Shown here: positions 1 through 9,270 of the stretch, one piece after another
How the letters are laid out: each line of letters begins with the position of its first letter
How positions within the stretch are numbered: position 1 is the first letter of the stretch
Assembly: GCA_016872155.1 (NCBI GenBank)
Contig: VHBB01000007.1
Location: 23,594-87,593, forward strand
From: Sphingomonadales bacterium
Lineage (GTDB): Bacteria; Bacteroidota; Bacteroidia; Chitinophagales; Chitinophagaceae
Direction of reading: 5' to 3'
DNA: 64,000 nt
Position numbers and translations under genes: made by a program
Notes under the pieces: generated by a model
Told to the model about the DNA's origin: nothing
What the model saw: only the letters and a program-made list of their open reading frames with translations
Database searches by the model: none

Positions 1-1067
1 GCCATCTCTATAACGGTCTCTTCACTGACCGCACCCTTTTGCAGCAGGGTTGTGGGTTGAACCCCCAGCAGCTTTTCTTTTACATCATTCGCATAGCAGA
101 CCACCGAGCCTTTAAGATAAGCCGAAGCGCCGGCCACCGTACTAAGTTGATGAGCGATCAACCCGCCGGTGCAACTCTCTGCGGTGGCAACGGTTTTGTT
201 TTGCTTTAGAAGTAATTGACCAATCAATGCCTCCATACTAATATCCTGATCGGTTACCAGGTATTCGGCCGTAAGCGCACAGAGTTGCTGCGCGAGTTGA
301 TGTAGTTCCTCTTTTAGGTGGGTAGCCGAATTACTTTTAGCGGTCAATCGCAGCTTTACCATTCCGTAATTAGGCAAGTAGGCCAGCGAGATGTGATTGG
401 GCAGCGATTGTTCGAATTCGCTCAGCAACTCGGCCAGCATCGATTCACCAATGCCACAAGTCAAAATGCTTTTGTGAAAAATATACGGGCGGGTAGTATT
501 TTTTTCGAGATAGGGGAGCACGGCCGTTTGCATCAGGTCTTTCATTTCGCGGGGAACCCCGGGCAACGAAATATAAATAACGCCCTCTTTAATAAACAGC
601 ATACCCGGAGCCGTACCGCTGGGATTATGCAAGACCGTGCAGTTGTCGGGTACATCGGCCTGCTTTCTATTTCTTTCGAGCAGGACCCCGGGTCGTTTGT
701 AAACTTTTTCGAACAAGTGCTCAATGTGGGTTAGCACTGACTCGTCTCGAATTAAGCGCGAACCGAAATAGTCGCAAAGCAGAGGTTTGGTAATATCGTC
801 GGCGGTAGGGCCAAGACCGCCTGTCAAGATCAGAATAGAGGAGTGAAGGCTTTCCTCACGAAGGGCAGCCAGTATATCTTCGCGATTATCACCCACTGCC
901 ACGCGTCTGCGTACCCAAATGCCCAGGGTGTTGAGTTGTTGGGCAATATAGGCGCTATTGGTGTCGATGGTTTGACCAATCAGTAGTTCATCACCGATCG
1001 TAATAATAGAGGCCAGGGGAGTAGTCAATCGATCTGATTTTTGCAAATTTAGCGTATCTTGAACCAT
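1..1067 (-). CDS. cinA: CinA family competence/damage-inducible protein (partial, runs off window start)
   Basis: Reverse-strand reading gives MVQDTLNLQKSDRLTTPLASIITIGDELLIGQTIDTNSAYIAQQL...LTGGLGPTADDITK...ATAESCTGGLIAHQLS, typical of CinA; no stop before window edge. Confidence 0.93.
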   Translation of the reverse strand, partial: MVQDTLNLQKSDRLTTPLASIITIGDELLIGQTIDTNSAYIAQQLNTLGIWVRRRVAVGDNREDILAALREESLHSSILILTGGLGPTADDITKPLLCDYFGSRLIRDESVLTHIEHLFEKVYKRPGVLLERNRKQADVPDNCTVLHNPSGTAPGMLFIKEGVIYISLPGVPREMKDLMQTAVLPYLEKNTTRPYIFHKSILTCGIGESMLAELLSEFEQSLPNHISLAYLPNYGMVKLRLTAKSNSATHLKEELHQLAQQLCALTAEYLVTDQDISMEALIGQLLLKQNKTVATAESCTGGLIAHQLSTVAGASAYLKGSVVCYANDVKEKLLGVQPTTLLQKGAVSEETVIEM

Positions 1068-1081
1068 CAATCTTTACGTAA

Positions 1082-1507
1082 CAAAAACAAGATTTCAGCA
1101 ACCACGTTCGCTATGACCCTATTTGGCATTTTACCGCTGTGCCGTTAACGCTGGCGGGTCTGGTGGCCAGCATTGTAAATTTGACCCGCTGCAACTAGGC
1201 CAATTGTTTTGCATCTGTTCTACTGGTTTTGATCTTCTTTATTTTGGCAACCTTGGTTGCCATGGTTCGTTCGTATGGACTAAAAGTGCAAGACAGGGCT
1301 ATTCGTACCGAAGAGAGACTTCGACATTTTATATTGACCGGCCAGCCATTAGATAAAAGGCTAAAGATGGGTCAGATCGTGGCCCTGCGCTTCGCAGCCG
1401 ACCAAGAAATGCCGGCGCTGGCAAAGCGCGCAGCCGAGGAGACGCTCACGCCTAAGCAGATCAAGCAGGCCATTACCGAATGGAGGCCCGATCTGCGCAG
1501 GGTATAA
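1082..1507 (+). pseudogene. DUF6526 family protein remnant with in-frame TAG (1196-1198) and no recognisable start codon
   Basis: QKQDFSNHVRYDPIWHFTAVPLTLAGLVASIVNLTRCN*ANCFASVLLVLIFFILATLVAMVRSYGLKVQDRAIRTEERLRHFILTG... in one frame on both sides of TAG; TAA at 1079-1081 directly precedes the conserved N-terminus. Confidence 0.7.
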
Positions 1508-1524
1508 TACCATCCCTTGCTTGG

Positions 1525-2457
1525 TTAGCGTGCTTTGACGCTCAGTAGGACCAACAAAACGGTAATCAGCAGGACTGCCATCCAAAGGCTCGCTATCATT
1601 ATTTTCTTTGGCAGGTCTAGGTCCATGATCAATTTGCGATCAAGCAGCGCAACAATTTGTCGTTGCACCGCAGCCTCTTTGCTGTCGTATGCCGTTGGCG
1701 ATGGATCGATCGATGCAAATCGGGGATGCATCTCGATCAGTATCTTTCTGATCTTCCAATAATCTTCGTCGGGCAGGTCTTCGTAATCAACATCAGTATT
1801 GATGCCCGCCGCATTTAGTTGCTCCTCGATACGTTTAAGGGTCTTATCTTTTCTGTTTCGCCACACCAGCAGCAATGGAAAAAGTAACAAGGCATAGAAT
1901 TTTAATTGCAGGGCCAGCCCAGTTAGAAGCAAGGCTGATAGTAGCACAAAGCCCCGGCTCAACCAACTTTCTTCGTTCAGAAAAACCCTGTTGAGCAGCT
2001 GTCCACCATCGAGAGGATAGATCGGCAATAGATTTAATCCGTTCAACAGTACCAGTGCCATGCCAGCCCAGTTTAGTACGGCGCTAATGGAAAGATCCAG
2101 CGAAGTGCTATTTGTAAAAAGTAGCAATAGCACACCCAACAAAATGCCGGGCAGGGGGCCCGCTAAAATAATGGTGGCCGATTCTTGTTGCGAAACTGAG
2201 CGTTTTGATCCCGACACAAAAGCGCCCAATAGAGGTATAAAGAAGATGCCCGTTTCGTGATAGCGGTAGTGGCGCATGGCCAGGTAGTGTCCTAGTTCAT
2301 GCAAAACCAGAATAGAGATCAGGATCACCGCCACCTTCAGGTCTCTGATAAATAAAGAGGCGACCAGCAGGTAAGCCAGCAAACTAATGAGTGAACTGGT
2401 CCAGAGATTATTTTTTGTTTCGGAGGGCCGATACTTTGGCAACAGGGGGGCATCCAT
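1525..2457 (-). CDS. Site-2 protease / M50 family zinc metalloprotease, membrane
   Basis: HELGH motif, later PIYPLDGG motif, multiple TM segments; start probably MDAPLLPKY at 2457 rather than the longer ORF start. Confidence 0.85.
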   Translation of the reverse strand: MDAPLLPKYRPSETKNNLWTSSLISLLAYLLVASLFIRDLKVAVILISILVLHELGHYLAMRHYRYHETGIFFIPLLGAFVSGSKRSVSQQESATIILAGPLPGILLGVLLLLFTNSTSLDLSISAVLNWAGMALVLLNGLNLLPIYPLDGGQLLNRVFLNEESWLSRGFVLLSALLLTGLALQLKFYALLLFPLLLVWRNRKDKTLKRIEEQLNAAGINTDVDYEDLPDEDYWKIRKILIEMHPRFASIDPSPTAYDSKEAAVQRQIVALLDRKLIMDLDLPKKIMIASLWMAVLLITVLLVLLSVKAR

Positions 2458-2467
2458 ACAAGGCACC

Positions 2468-2875
2468 TTAATTGCCCAGCATTCTGTCGAGGCTAACTTT
2501 TCCGGGTCCAGTAAACAAAAGCACCAAGTAGGCAGATAGATAGAGGGTCGCATGTTCGGCCTCTCCCAACACATCGCCGTTATGAATAATAAATACGGCA
2601 ACGCCCATTGTTATCAGGAGCGGTATTACCACCAGTCTAGTCATTAATCCGGCGACCAGTAGCACTCCGCAAAAGAACTCCGCAAAGATGACCAGCGATA
2701 GCGAGGCGACGGTCCCCACATGCAGCGGGTCTGGAAAATCTTTTGCTCTCTCTACAAAATGGATCAACTTGTCGAACCCATGCGGAATCATCAAGCCGCC
2801 TGCTACCAATCGGAGTAGCAGGAGTGAGAACGAAACTGCATTTTCTGAGTACCGGGTACTGAAGACTTTTTTCAT
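2468..2875 (-). CDS. DoxX family membrane protein
   Basis: 135 aa, LLLRLVAGGLMIPHGFDKL and four TM pattern of DoxX. Confidence 0.85.
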   Translation of the reverse strand: MKKVFSTRYSENAVSFSLLLLRLVAGGLMIPHGFDKLIHFVERAKDFPDPLHVGTVASLSLVIFAEFFCGVLLVAGLMTRLVVIPLLITMGVAVFIIHNGDVLGEAEHATLYLSAYLVLLFTGPGKVSLDRMLGN

Positions 2876-3018
2876 ACGGTTACTTTTCTCTTACAATGTT
2901 AAGGTAAGACTTTTTTGTTAACGCCCTCTTAAACCTCGACTTATCCACATCTGTTTGCAACCATTGCTTGGACTGCCCTGAAATATTTCGAATATTCGCC
3001 GCGTTATCAATAAACTGC

Positions 3019-6000
3019 ATGCGCCCCACTTACTTGCTTACTGCCATTGCTTTATTTATTCTACAGATTCACCTTGCAATTGCGCAGCAGGCCCTTGGCA
3101 TAAATGCACCCGAAACCGCACACCGGCTGGCCTTGCAGGCCTTCGCTCAAGATCGTTTAACAACCGCTTGCCTTGAATTGGCACAGCAGCGTGAGCAGTT
3201 TCGCAGCAACGTCGACCTCCATCTTACGCTCGAGCAGCAAGAGGTACTTTTTTATGCCATCCAGTGTGGTCTTCGGCAGGCAGAGCCCCAGGCGGCCCGG
3301 GATGCGTTGCAGTTTTTGTCGGCTGCTCCCGCTACGGTCTTTCAAGACCGGATGCAAGCTGCTTTGGCCGATTATTATTTCAGAACAGAGCAATGGGCCT
3401 CTAGTATAGATCACTTTGCAAAGGCCGGTGTCGTCCATTTTTCGAACACAGAGATTGCCATGGCGCAGTTTCAACAAGGGTATGCACATTTTGTACTACA
3501 GCAGTATAAAGAGGCAAAGACTTTTTTTAATTCGGTTCGCTCATTACCAGAAGGTCCGTTCAAAATTGATGCCACCTACTACTACGCCTTGTTGTTAATT
3601 AAAGAGAGAAGTTGGGAAGAGGCGCTGCTTCAGCTTAGGTTGGTCGAGTACGATAGCCTCTATGGCCCGTACACACCCTATGCTATTGCGCAGGTATTAC
3701 TTACGAAAGGCCAGCGCCTAGAGGCGATCGATTATGTGTTACAGCGTTTGCAGCAAAAGCCTCTGCCTTATCATCAAAGCGAATTGCAGCAACTGTTAGG
3801 GCAGGCTTATTTTTTGAACGAAAACTATACGCAGGCAATAGTACATCTGAACGCCTTTGCGGCAACGACCAATGCCCTCTCTCGAGAGGACGACTACCGA
3901 TTAGCGTATAGCCAGTACAAGGCCGAGGCCTGGACGTTGGCTGCACAGCGACTTCGATCGCTGAGTGCCCAAACTGATTCAATCGGACAGCAGGCCATGT
4001 TCCTGCTGGGAGATGTATATGTAAAACTGAATGATTGGACCGCTGCCCGCAGTGCTTTTTTATTCTGTTCGCTCAATAGCAGCCATTCACCACAGCGAGA
4101 AGCGGCTCGGTTTCTTTATGCTAAATTATCGTATCAATTAGGGTATTTCAATGAGGCGCTCTCGAGTTTACAATCTTTCATGACCACCTATCCCAACTCC
4201 GTTTATTTCGGCGAAGCTATGGAGTTGCAATTGGCAGTGTTGGCAGCTACCAGTAACTATAAAGAGGCGTTAGCAGTACTCGATCAATTGACCGTTCCAT
4301 CCGAGCCGGCCCGCCGACTTTTTGCGAGGGTGTTGTACGGCCGGGCGGCCGAGTTGATCAATGATGGAGAGATCGAAAAAGCGCTAGCATTGCTAGACCG
4401 GGCCTTGGCCGATCCGTATAATCAATCTTTGTTGGCCTACCTCTTTTTTTGGAAAGGCGAGCTTGCGTTTCGGTTGCAGCGCTACCAAGAGGCGATCGAT
4501 TTTTTGCAGCAGTATCTGCAAAATGGGGCTCCCACGCAAGGAGAGATAAGCCCGACACATGCCCGTTATAGTTTGGCTTATGCGTTCTTGCGACTCGAGC
4601 GATATGAGCAGGCGCTTCCGCACTTTACGACGATAGCAGGACAGGTGCAGGCCAATGCCGGCTTATTGGTGCAAGATGCTCTTATTCGAGAGGCTGATTG
4701 TCTTTTAATGCTTAGAAGATACGGACAAGCATCGACCCTTTATAAAAAGGTCATGGAGTATTCGTGGAGAGAAGCCGACTATGCGTTGTATCAATTAGCC
4801 ACTATTACCGGTATCAAGAACCCAGCAGAGAAGATCAAGTTGCTTAGACTTTTTGAGACCTCGTACCCAGGCTCTTCGCTGCTCACCGCCAGTTGGATGG
4901 CCATTGCAGACACATACATGGAAGATGAGCGTTTTGCTCTTGCTAAACCTTTTTTAGAAAGGATCATCGCTAAAGAAAAGACCCTGCAGCTGTTGCCTCA
5001 AGCCTATTTAAAATTGGGGATCGCTCATTACAACAGCGATAACAACGCGTTGGCGATCGAGCAGTTCAATTATATTATAGATCACTTTGGCAATAGCGAA
5101 GAAGCGGCCGATGCGCTAGAGAACGTAAAGGCCATTTATGTAGAAGAAGGCCGCAGTGCAGCGTTTATTGGCTTTATTCGGTCAAAGGGACTCTCTATAA
5201 GCGCCACTGCCGAAGATTCCCTACGTTTTGCAGCGGCCGAGCAACTTTACAATCAACGGTTATTCGATCAGGCCCTGCCGGCGTTGGAGCAATACATATC
5301 AAGTGGCGATGGGCCAGTCTTTATCGTAGATGCCTTTGCTATGCTAGCTAACATCGCGCTACAAAATAAAGCATATCAAAAAGCCATTCAATACTACGAT
5401 AGTGTGCTAGCCATTGCACCTAACCGCTATGCCGAAGAGGCGGCGCTGCAGGCGGCCCGAATTAGTTTCTTTGAGCAAAAGAATTACGAGCGTTCTGTTT
5501 TTTATTATGGCCAATTGTATACGCTGACGGGTCTTGCATCTAGTAAGCTAGAAGCGCTGCGAGGATTGTTGCGCGGATATTACCAGGTAGGGCAACTCGA
5601 GCAGGCGGCTAATTGGGGAACCCTACTGCTAAACGAGAAGGGTACCAGTAACGACGATAAAGCCCTGGTAGCCCTGGTAGCGGCAAAAAACTTCACTCGC
5701 CTTGGTAAAGAGCAAGAAGCGCAATTCAATTTTCGACAGGTTATTTCGTTACATAAGGCCTCGCTGGCGGCAGAGGCACGCTACGAGTTGGCCGCCTCAC
5801 TTTTTCGCAAAGCACAATACGAGGCTGCCGAAAAAGCCGCTTTCGAAACGATCAATAAATCGGGCTCTTACGAAAATTGGGTCACGCTCTCTTACCTGCT
5901 GCTAGGTGATATCTATGTTGCCCGGCAAGATCTCTTTAACGCAAAAGCTACCTATCAAAGCGTCAAGGATAATGCGTCGAGCGAAGCGTACAGAAAAATG

Positions 6001-6072
6001 GCTGCAGAAAAATTAGAGCAAGTGCAAGCGGCTTCTCAAAAAGATCCATCACTTCAAAAAAATAAGGAATGA
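3019..6072 (+). CDS. Exported tetratricopeptide repeat protein
   Basis: Many TPR-like units (YxxAxxxFxxxxxxxP); signal peptide MRPTYLLTAIALFILQIHLAIAQ; likely start 3019. Confidence 0.88.
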   Translation: MRPTYLLTAIALFILQIHLAIAQQALGINAPETAHRLALQAFAQDRLTTACLELAQQREQFRSNVDLHLTLEQQEVLFYAIQCGLRQAEPQAARDALQFLSAAPATVFQDRMQAALADYYFRTEQWASSIDHFAKAGVVHFSNTEIAMAQFQQGYAHFVLQQYKEAKTFFNSVRSLPEGPFKIDATYYYALLLIKERSWEEALLQLRLVEYDSLYGPYTPYAIAQVLLTKGQRLEAIDYVLQRLQQKPLPYHQSELQQLLGQAYFLNENYTQAIVHLNAFAATTNALSREDDYRLAYSQYKAEAWTLAAQRLRSLSAQTDSIGQQAMFLLGDVYVKLNDWTAARSAFLFCSLNSSHSPQREAARFLYAKLSYQLGYFNEALSSLQSFMTTYPNSVYFGEAMELQLAVLAATSNYKEALAVLDQLTVPSEPARRLFARVLYGRAAELINDGEIEKALALLDRALADPYNQSLLAYLFFWKGELAFRLQRYQEAIDFLQQYLQNGAPTQGEISPTHARYSLAYAFLRLERYEQALPHFTTIAGQVQANAGLLVQDALIREADCLLMLRRYGQASTLYKKVMEYSWREADYALYQLATITGIKNPAEKIKLLRLFETSYPGSSLLTASWMAIADTYMEDERFALAKPFLERIIAKEKTLQLLPQAYLKLGIAHYNSDNNALAIEQFNYIIDHFGNSEEAADALENVKAIYVEEGRSAAFIGFIRSKGLSISATAEDSLRFAAAEQLYNQRLFDQALPALEQYISSGDGPVFIVDAFAMLANIALQNKAYQKAIQYYDSVLAIAPNRYAEEAALQAARISFFEQKNYERSVFYYGQLYTLTGLASSKLEALRGLLRGYYQVGQLEQAANWGTLLLNEKGTSNDDKALVALVAAKNFTRLGKEQEAQFNFRQVISLHKASLAAEARYELAASLFRKAQYEAAEKAAFETINKSGSYENWVTLSYLLLGDIYVARQDLFNAKATYQSVKDNASSEAYRKMAAEKLEQVQAASQKDPSLQKNKE

Positions 6073-7730
6073 GAAAAAAAGTGATGCTATCCTTATTAGT
6101 TGCTTTTTTGTTGGGCGTTTTATCACAGCCCTTACTGGCACAGCCCGATACGGTCGCCGCTTCGGGCGTTACGATCGTTTCCAGTTTTCGCCCTACGTTA
6201 AAACAAGCATCAAAGATCAATTTTTCGGCCATGTCGCTTACGGCCGATACGAATAGATCTGTCTTGCCGTACCGAATTCCCGATCGGCAGCTGGTGCTTG
6301 ATTATTCAATTCGCGCTATACAGCCGCTTGCTTATACCACCGATACGGTAAAACCTTTTAGTAATCGTTCTTTTGTAAAGGTAGGATACGGCAATCTGCG
6401 TAATCCCTATTTGCGGGTGGGTATCGAGGGTGGAAATGGAGGGACAAAGGGTTTTTCGTTAAGCGGAAGATATTTGTCTCTTACGCAACATCCCGATGCC
6501 AAAGACATGCGTTATTATCGTAATGGAGAAGTAAAGGCCAGTGGCTATACGCAGCTAAAGAGAGCTTCGTATAAGCTCTTGTCTTCGGTCGAGTATAGAA
6601 ACGAACGTGTTAACAATAATCTTCTCTATGATTCGGCCCGTTCGCTTTCTGCCTTTCCGAAAGACTCATTGCGGCAAGAATTCTCGTTATTGCATGCACA
6701 GGTTCAATTGCTTTCAACCGCTCCTGTGGGTAGCGGTATAACCTTGAATCCGCTGGTGCGGGTTTATCAATTCTTCGATGCTAAGAAAAATGCAGAGACC
6801 TATTTGCAGTTGCAAGCGCCGCTGCAAAAACAGATCGGAGACAGTTGGTGGGTGCAAACTGTTTTTTCAGTGCAAGCACTTCGTTACAAGCATCAAAACA
6901 CATTGCTATCCATTACTCCTTCGGTTCGCTACCAGCATTCTTCTTTTCAAGTGTGGGCCGGGGTTAGTCCCACGTGGAATACGGGTCGCTTTGCTGCACT
7001 GCCTCAGTTGGCCGTTACGTATGCATTACCCGGAAAAAAATCCTCCCTTATGGCAGGATGGAACGGACGATGGAATCAGAACAGCTACCGCGAACTGGCT
7101 TCACTTAATCCCTGGATCTGGGCTCCGACTGCCTTACGGACCAGCCGTATTACCGAACGTTATTTGGGGGTAAAAGGGCAGGTCAATTCCCAAATGGATT
7201 ACGATCTGCGGGCACAACTATTGACCACCGAAGATGCACCCTTGTTTCTGAACGACACCAGCCATAGCCCTGCCAGTGCATTTCGTGTTATCTATGAGGA
7301 GCGGTTAGAGCAGCTGCAACTGCAAGCACGGATAGCCTATCGGATTGCCACACAATTTTCTTTTTCTTCGCAGCTCTTATTTACTTATTTTTTCAAGCCG
7401 CGCGTTCAGCCGGTTGCCTGGGGACTACTGCCACTAGAATGGCAATCTTCGTTTCGCTTAGCCCTTACCGACGAGCTGTGGTTACAGTCCGATCTGGTTA
7501 TATTTAAGGGAGCGCACTATAGGGATAGAAATAATAAAATAGCAAGGTCGGCCGGAGCGGCCGACCTGAATGCTGGGCTTACGTTTGCGATATCTCGTTC
7601 ATTTCAAGTATGGGCCCAGTTCAATAATTTGTTCAATCAGCCGTACCAGCGCTGGAATCTAAATCCGGTCGTTGGATTTAATTGTAGTGGCGGCATCGTA
7701 TTTTCGTTCGATCAAAAAAAGAAACCTTGA
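6069..7730 (+). CDS. Outer-membrane beta-barrel protein (TonB-receptor-like barrel)
   Basis: Signal peptide ...LSQPLLAQ, alternating amphipathic strands, end NLFNQPYQRWNLNPVVGFNCSGGIVFSF; ATGA overlap with upstream TPR gene. Confidence 0.75.
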   Translation: MRKKVMLSLLVAFLLGVLSQPLLAQPDTVAASGVTIVSSFRPTLKQASKINFSAMSLTADTNRSVLPYRIPDRQLVLDYSIRAIQPLAYTTDTVKPFSNRSFVKVGYGNLRNPYLRVGIEGGNGGTKGFSLSGRYLSLTQHPDAKDMRYYRNGEVKASGYTQLKRASYKLLSSVEYRNERVNNNLLYDSARSLSAFPKDSLRQEFSLLHAQVQLLSTAPVGSGITLNPLVRVYQFFDAKKNAETYLQLQAPLQKQIGDSWWVQTVFSVQALRYKHQNTLLSITPSVRYQHSSFQVWAGVSPTWNTGRFAALPQLAVTYALPGKKSSLMAGWNGRWNQNSYRELASLNPWIWAPTALRTSRITERYLGVKGQVNSQMDYDLRAQLLTTEDAPLFLNDTSHSPASAFRVIYEERLEQLQLQARIAYRIATQFSFSSQLLFTYFFKPRVQPVAWGLLPLEWQSSFRLALTDELWLQSDLVIFKGAHYRDRNNKIARSAGAADLNAGLTFAISRSFQVWAQFNNLFNQPYQRWNLNPVVGFNCSGGIVFSFDQKKKP

Positions 7731-8368
7731 CCGACCTGTTAAAAGAATATCTGCTGATCAAAAAAAACCTGCCTCTTATCGGAGTTGGTGTTTTGCAGCT
7801 ACGTCGCGTGCCCTCTCGTTTTGATATAGGTAATCGACAGTTTCTACCTCCTCAAATTACCTACGAATTGGTACCCGAGGCCGCCATGCCGACAATTGAA
7901 TTTTCGAATTGGCTCTCTGCCAGAATGGGATTGGATGTCGCCGAAGCGCTCTTACGATACAACCGTTTTTGTGAAGAACTGCTGCAGCTGATTGACAATG
8001 AAAAAAAACCCTTGTGGAAAGGATGGGGCCAGTGGGGTAGAGACCAGCAAGGGGTAATACAGTTTAGAGCAGATACCAGTGGGGTTCAACTTTCTCCTGT
8101 TTCGGCTACTAAGATTATCCGGGACAATGCCGAGCATATGGTCAGGGTAGGAGAAGACAACAGAACTTCGGCAGAGATGAACCAACTACTACAACAAAAA
8201 AAGGTTTTTTATCCTATCGAAAAAATAGCTACCTGGTCTTGGTTGGCGCTGGCAGCCCTTTGGCTGGGTTGGCATGTCTATAGCCGTTCGCTGACTACAG
8301 ATTCCTTTGCCAGTCCGGCAAAGATCAAGACAACGGTTACTGCAACAAATAATTACCAGGAGTTTTGA
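7727..8368 (+). CDS. Hypothetical protein, possible CCDC81-like prokaryotic HU domain plus C-terminal TM helix
   Basis: 213 aa; N-terminal pattern similar to Bacteroidota HU-CCDC81 domains; WSWLALAALWLGWHVYS TM; TTG start overlapping upstream TGA. Confidence 0.55.
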   Translation: MTDLLKEYLLIKKNLPLIGVGVLQLRRVPSRFDIGNRQFLPPQITYELVPEAAMPTIEFSNWLSARMGLDVAEALLRYNRFCEELLQLIDNEKKPLWKGWGQWGRDQQGVIQFRADTSGVQLSPVSATKIIRDNAEHMVRVGEDNRTSAEMNQLLQQKKVFYPIEKIATWSWLALAALWLGWHVYSRSLTTDSFASPAKIKTTVTATNNYQEF

Positions 8369-9270
8369 ACGATCGTATTCATTATACGACTTGCCCGGCC
8401 TGTGGGTCCGACAGGCTGCTTGCCGCAGGAGAAGTACAAGATTTTTCGGTTTCTCGACAGTTATTTCCTTTGCTGGCTTGCAAAGAGTGTACCCTGCGAT
8501 TTACGCAGCATGCGCCGGTGGCCGAGGCCGCTGCGCCTTTTTATCAGTTTGAACAATATATTTCGCATACCAACACCAGCAAAGGACTTATTAGTAAGGT
8601 TTACCAGTGGGTGCGAAAATTTACCCTTCGTCAAAAACGAAAGTTGGTCGAGAAAAATAGCGGGATCAAGGCCGGGCATCTATTAGACCTTGGCTGTGGA
8701 ACCGGTGCCTTTGCGGCCACCATGCAACGGGCCGGTTGGCAGGTTACCGCACTAGAGCCGGATGCCGGTGCCCGAAAAGTAGCCCTCGAGCAATTTGGTG
8801 TACAGGCCGCAGACAGTGCTGAATTTTATACGTTACCGGCAGCGCAATTCGATGTAATTACGCTTTGGCATGTGCTCGAACATATGCATGATCTTAAAAA
8901 GGTCCTAAAGCAGCTACATACACTATTGAAACCTCAGGGAATGCTGTTTATTGCCGTTCCTAACTTTACATCGTACGATGCTACTGTATTTGGTGAACAT
9001 TGGGCCGCGTATGATGTGCCCCGCCATCTATACCATTTTTCTCCGCAGGCCATGCGGTCGCTGCTTTCTTCTCATCAACTAGTATTGACAGATACTTTTC
9101 CTATGTGGTTCGATAGTTTTTATGTTTCGCTGCTCAGCACCGCGTATCGTTCTGGCCGAACGCAGGCGGGTAAGGCCATGCTGACCGGATTGCTTTCGAA
9201 TGTAAAGGCGCTGGCCGATAAAGAAAAGTGCAGCTCTCTTATTTACTGCTGCCGTCAATGGCCCCATTGA
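8365..9270 (+). CDS. Class I SAM-dependent methyltransferase with N-terminal zinc-ribbon-like CxxC pairs
   Basis: CPACG...CKEC, LLDLGCGTGAFA, VITLWHVLEHM; TTG start overlapping upstream TGA. Confidence 0.88.
   Translation: MNDRIHYTTCPACGSDRLLAAGEVQDFSVSRQLFPLLACKECTLRFTQHAPVAEAAAPFYQFEQYISHTNTSKGLISKVYQWVRKFTLRQKRKLVEKNSGIKAGHLLDLGCGTGAFAATMQRAGWQVTALEPDAGARKVALEQFGVQAADSAEFYTLPAAQFDVITLWHVLEHMHDLKKVLKQLHTLLKPQGMLFIAVPNFTSYDATVFGEHWAAYDVPRHLYHFSPQAMRSLLSSHQLVLTDTFPMWFDSFYVSLLSTAYRSGRTQAGKAMLTGLLSNVKALADKEKCSSLIYCCRQWPH

Noticed and set aside
1123-1356. 77-aa plus-strand ORF overlapping the DUF6526 remnant
   Set aside because: Different frame from the recognisable DUF6526 coding frame and the sequence resembles no family I know.
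3157-3489. Antisense ORF of 110 aa inside the TPR gene (and many similar shadow ORFs in long CDSs)
   Set aside because: Falls wholly within a strongly supported CDS on the other strand; composition looks like a reverse-frame artefact.
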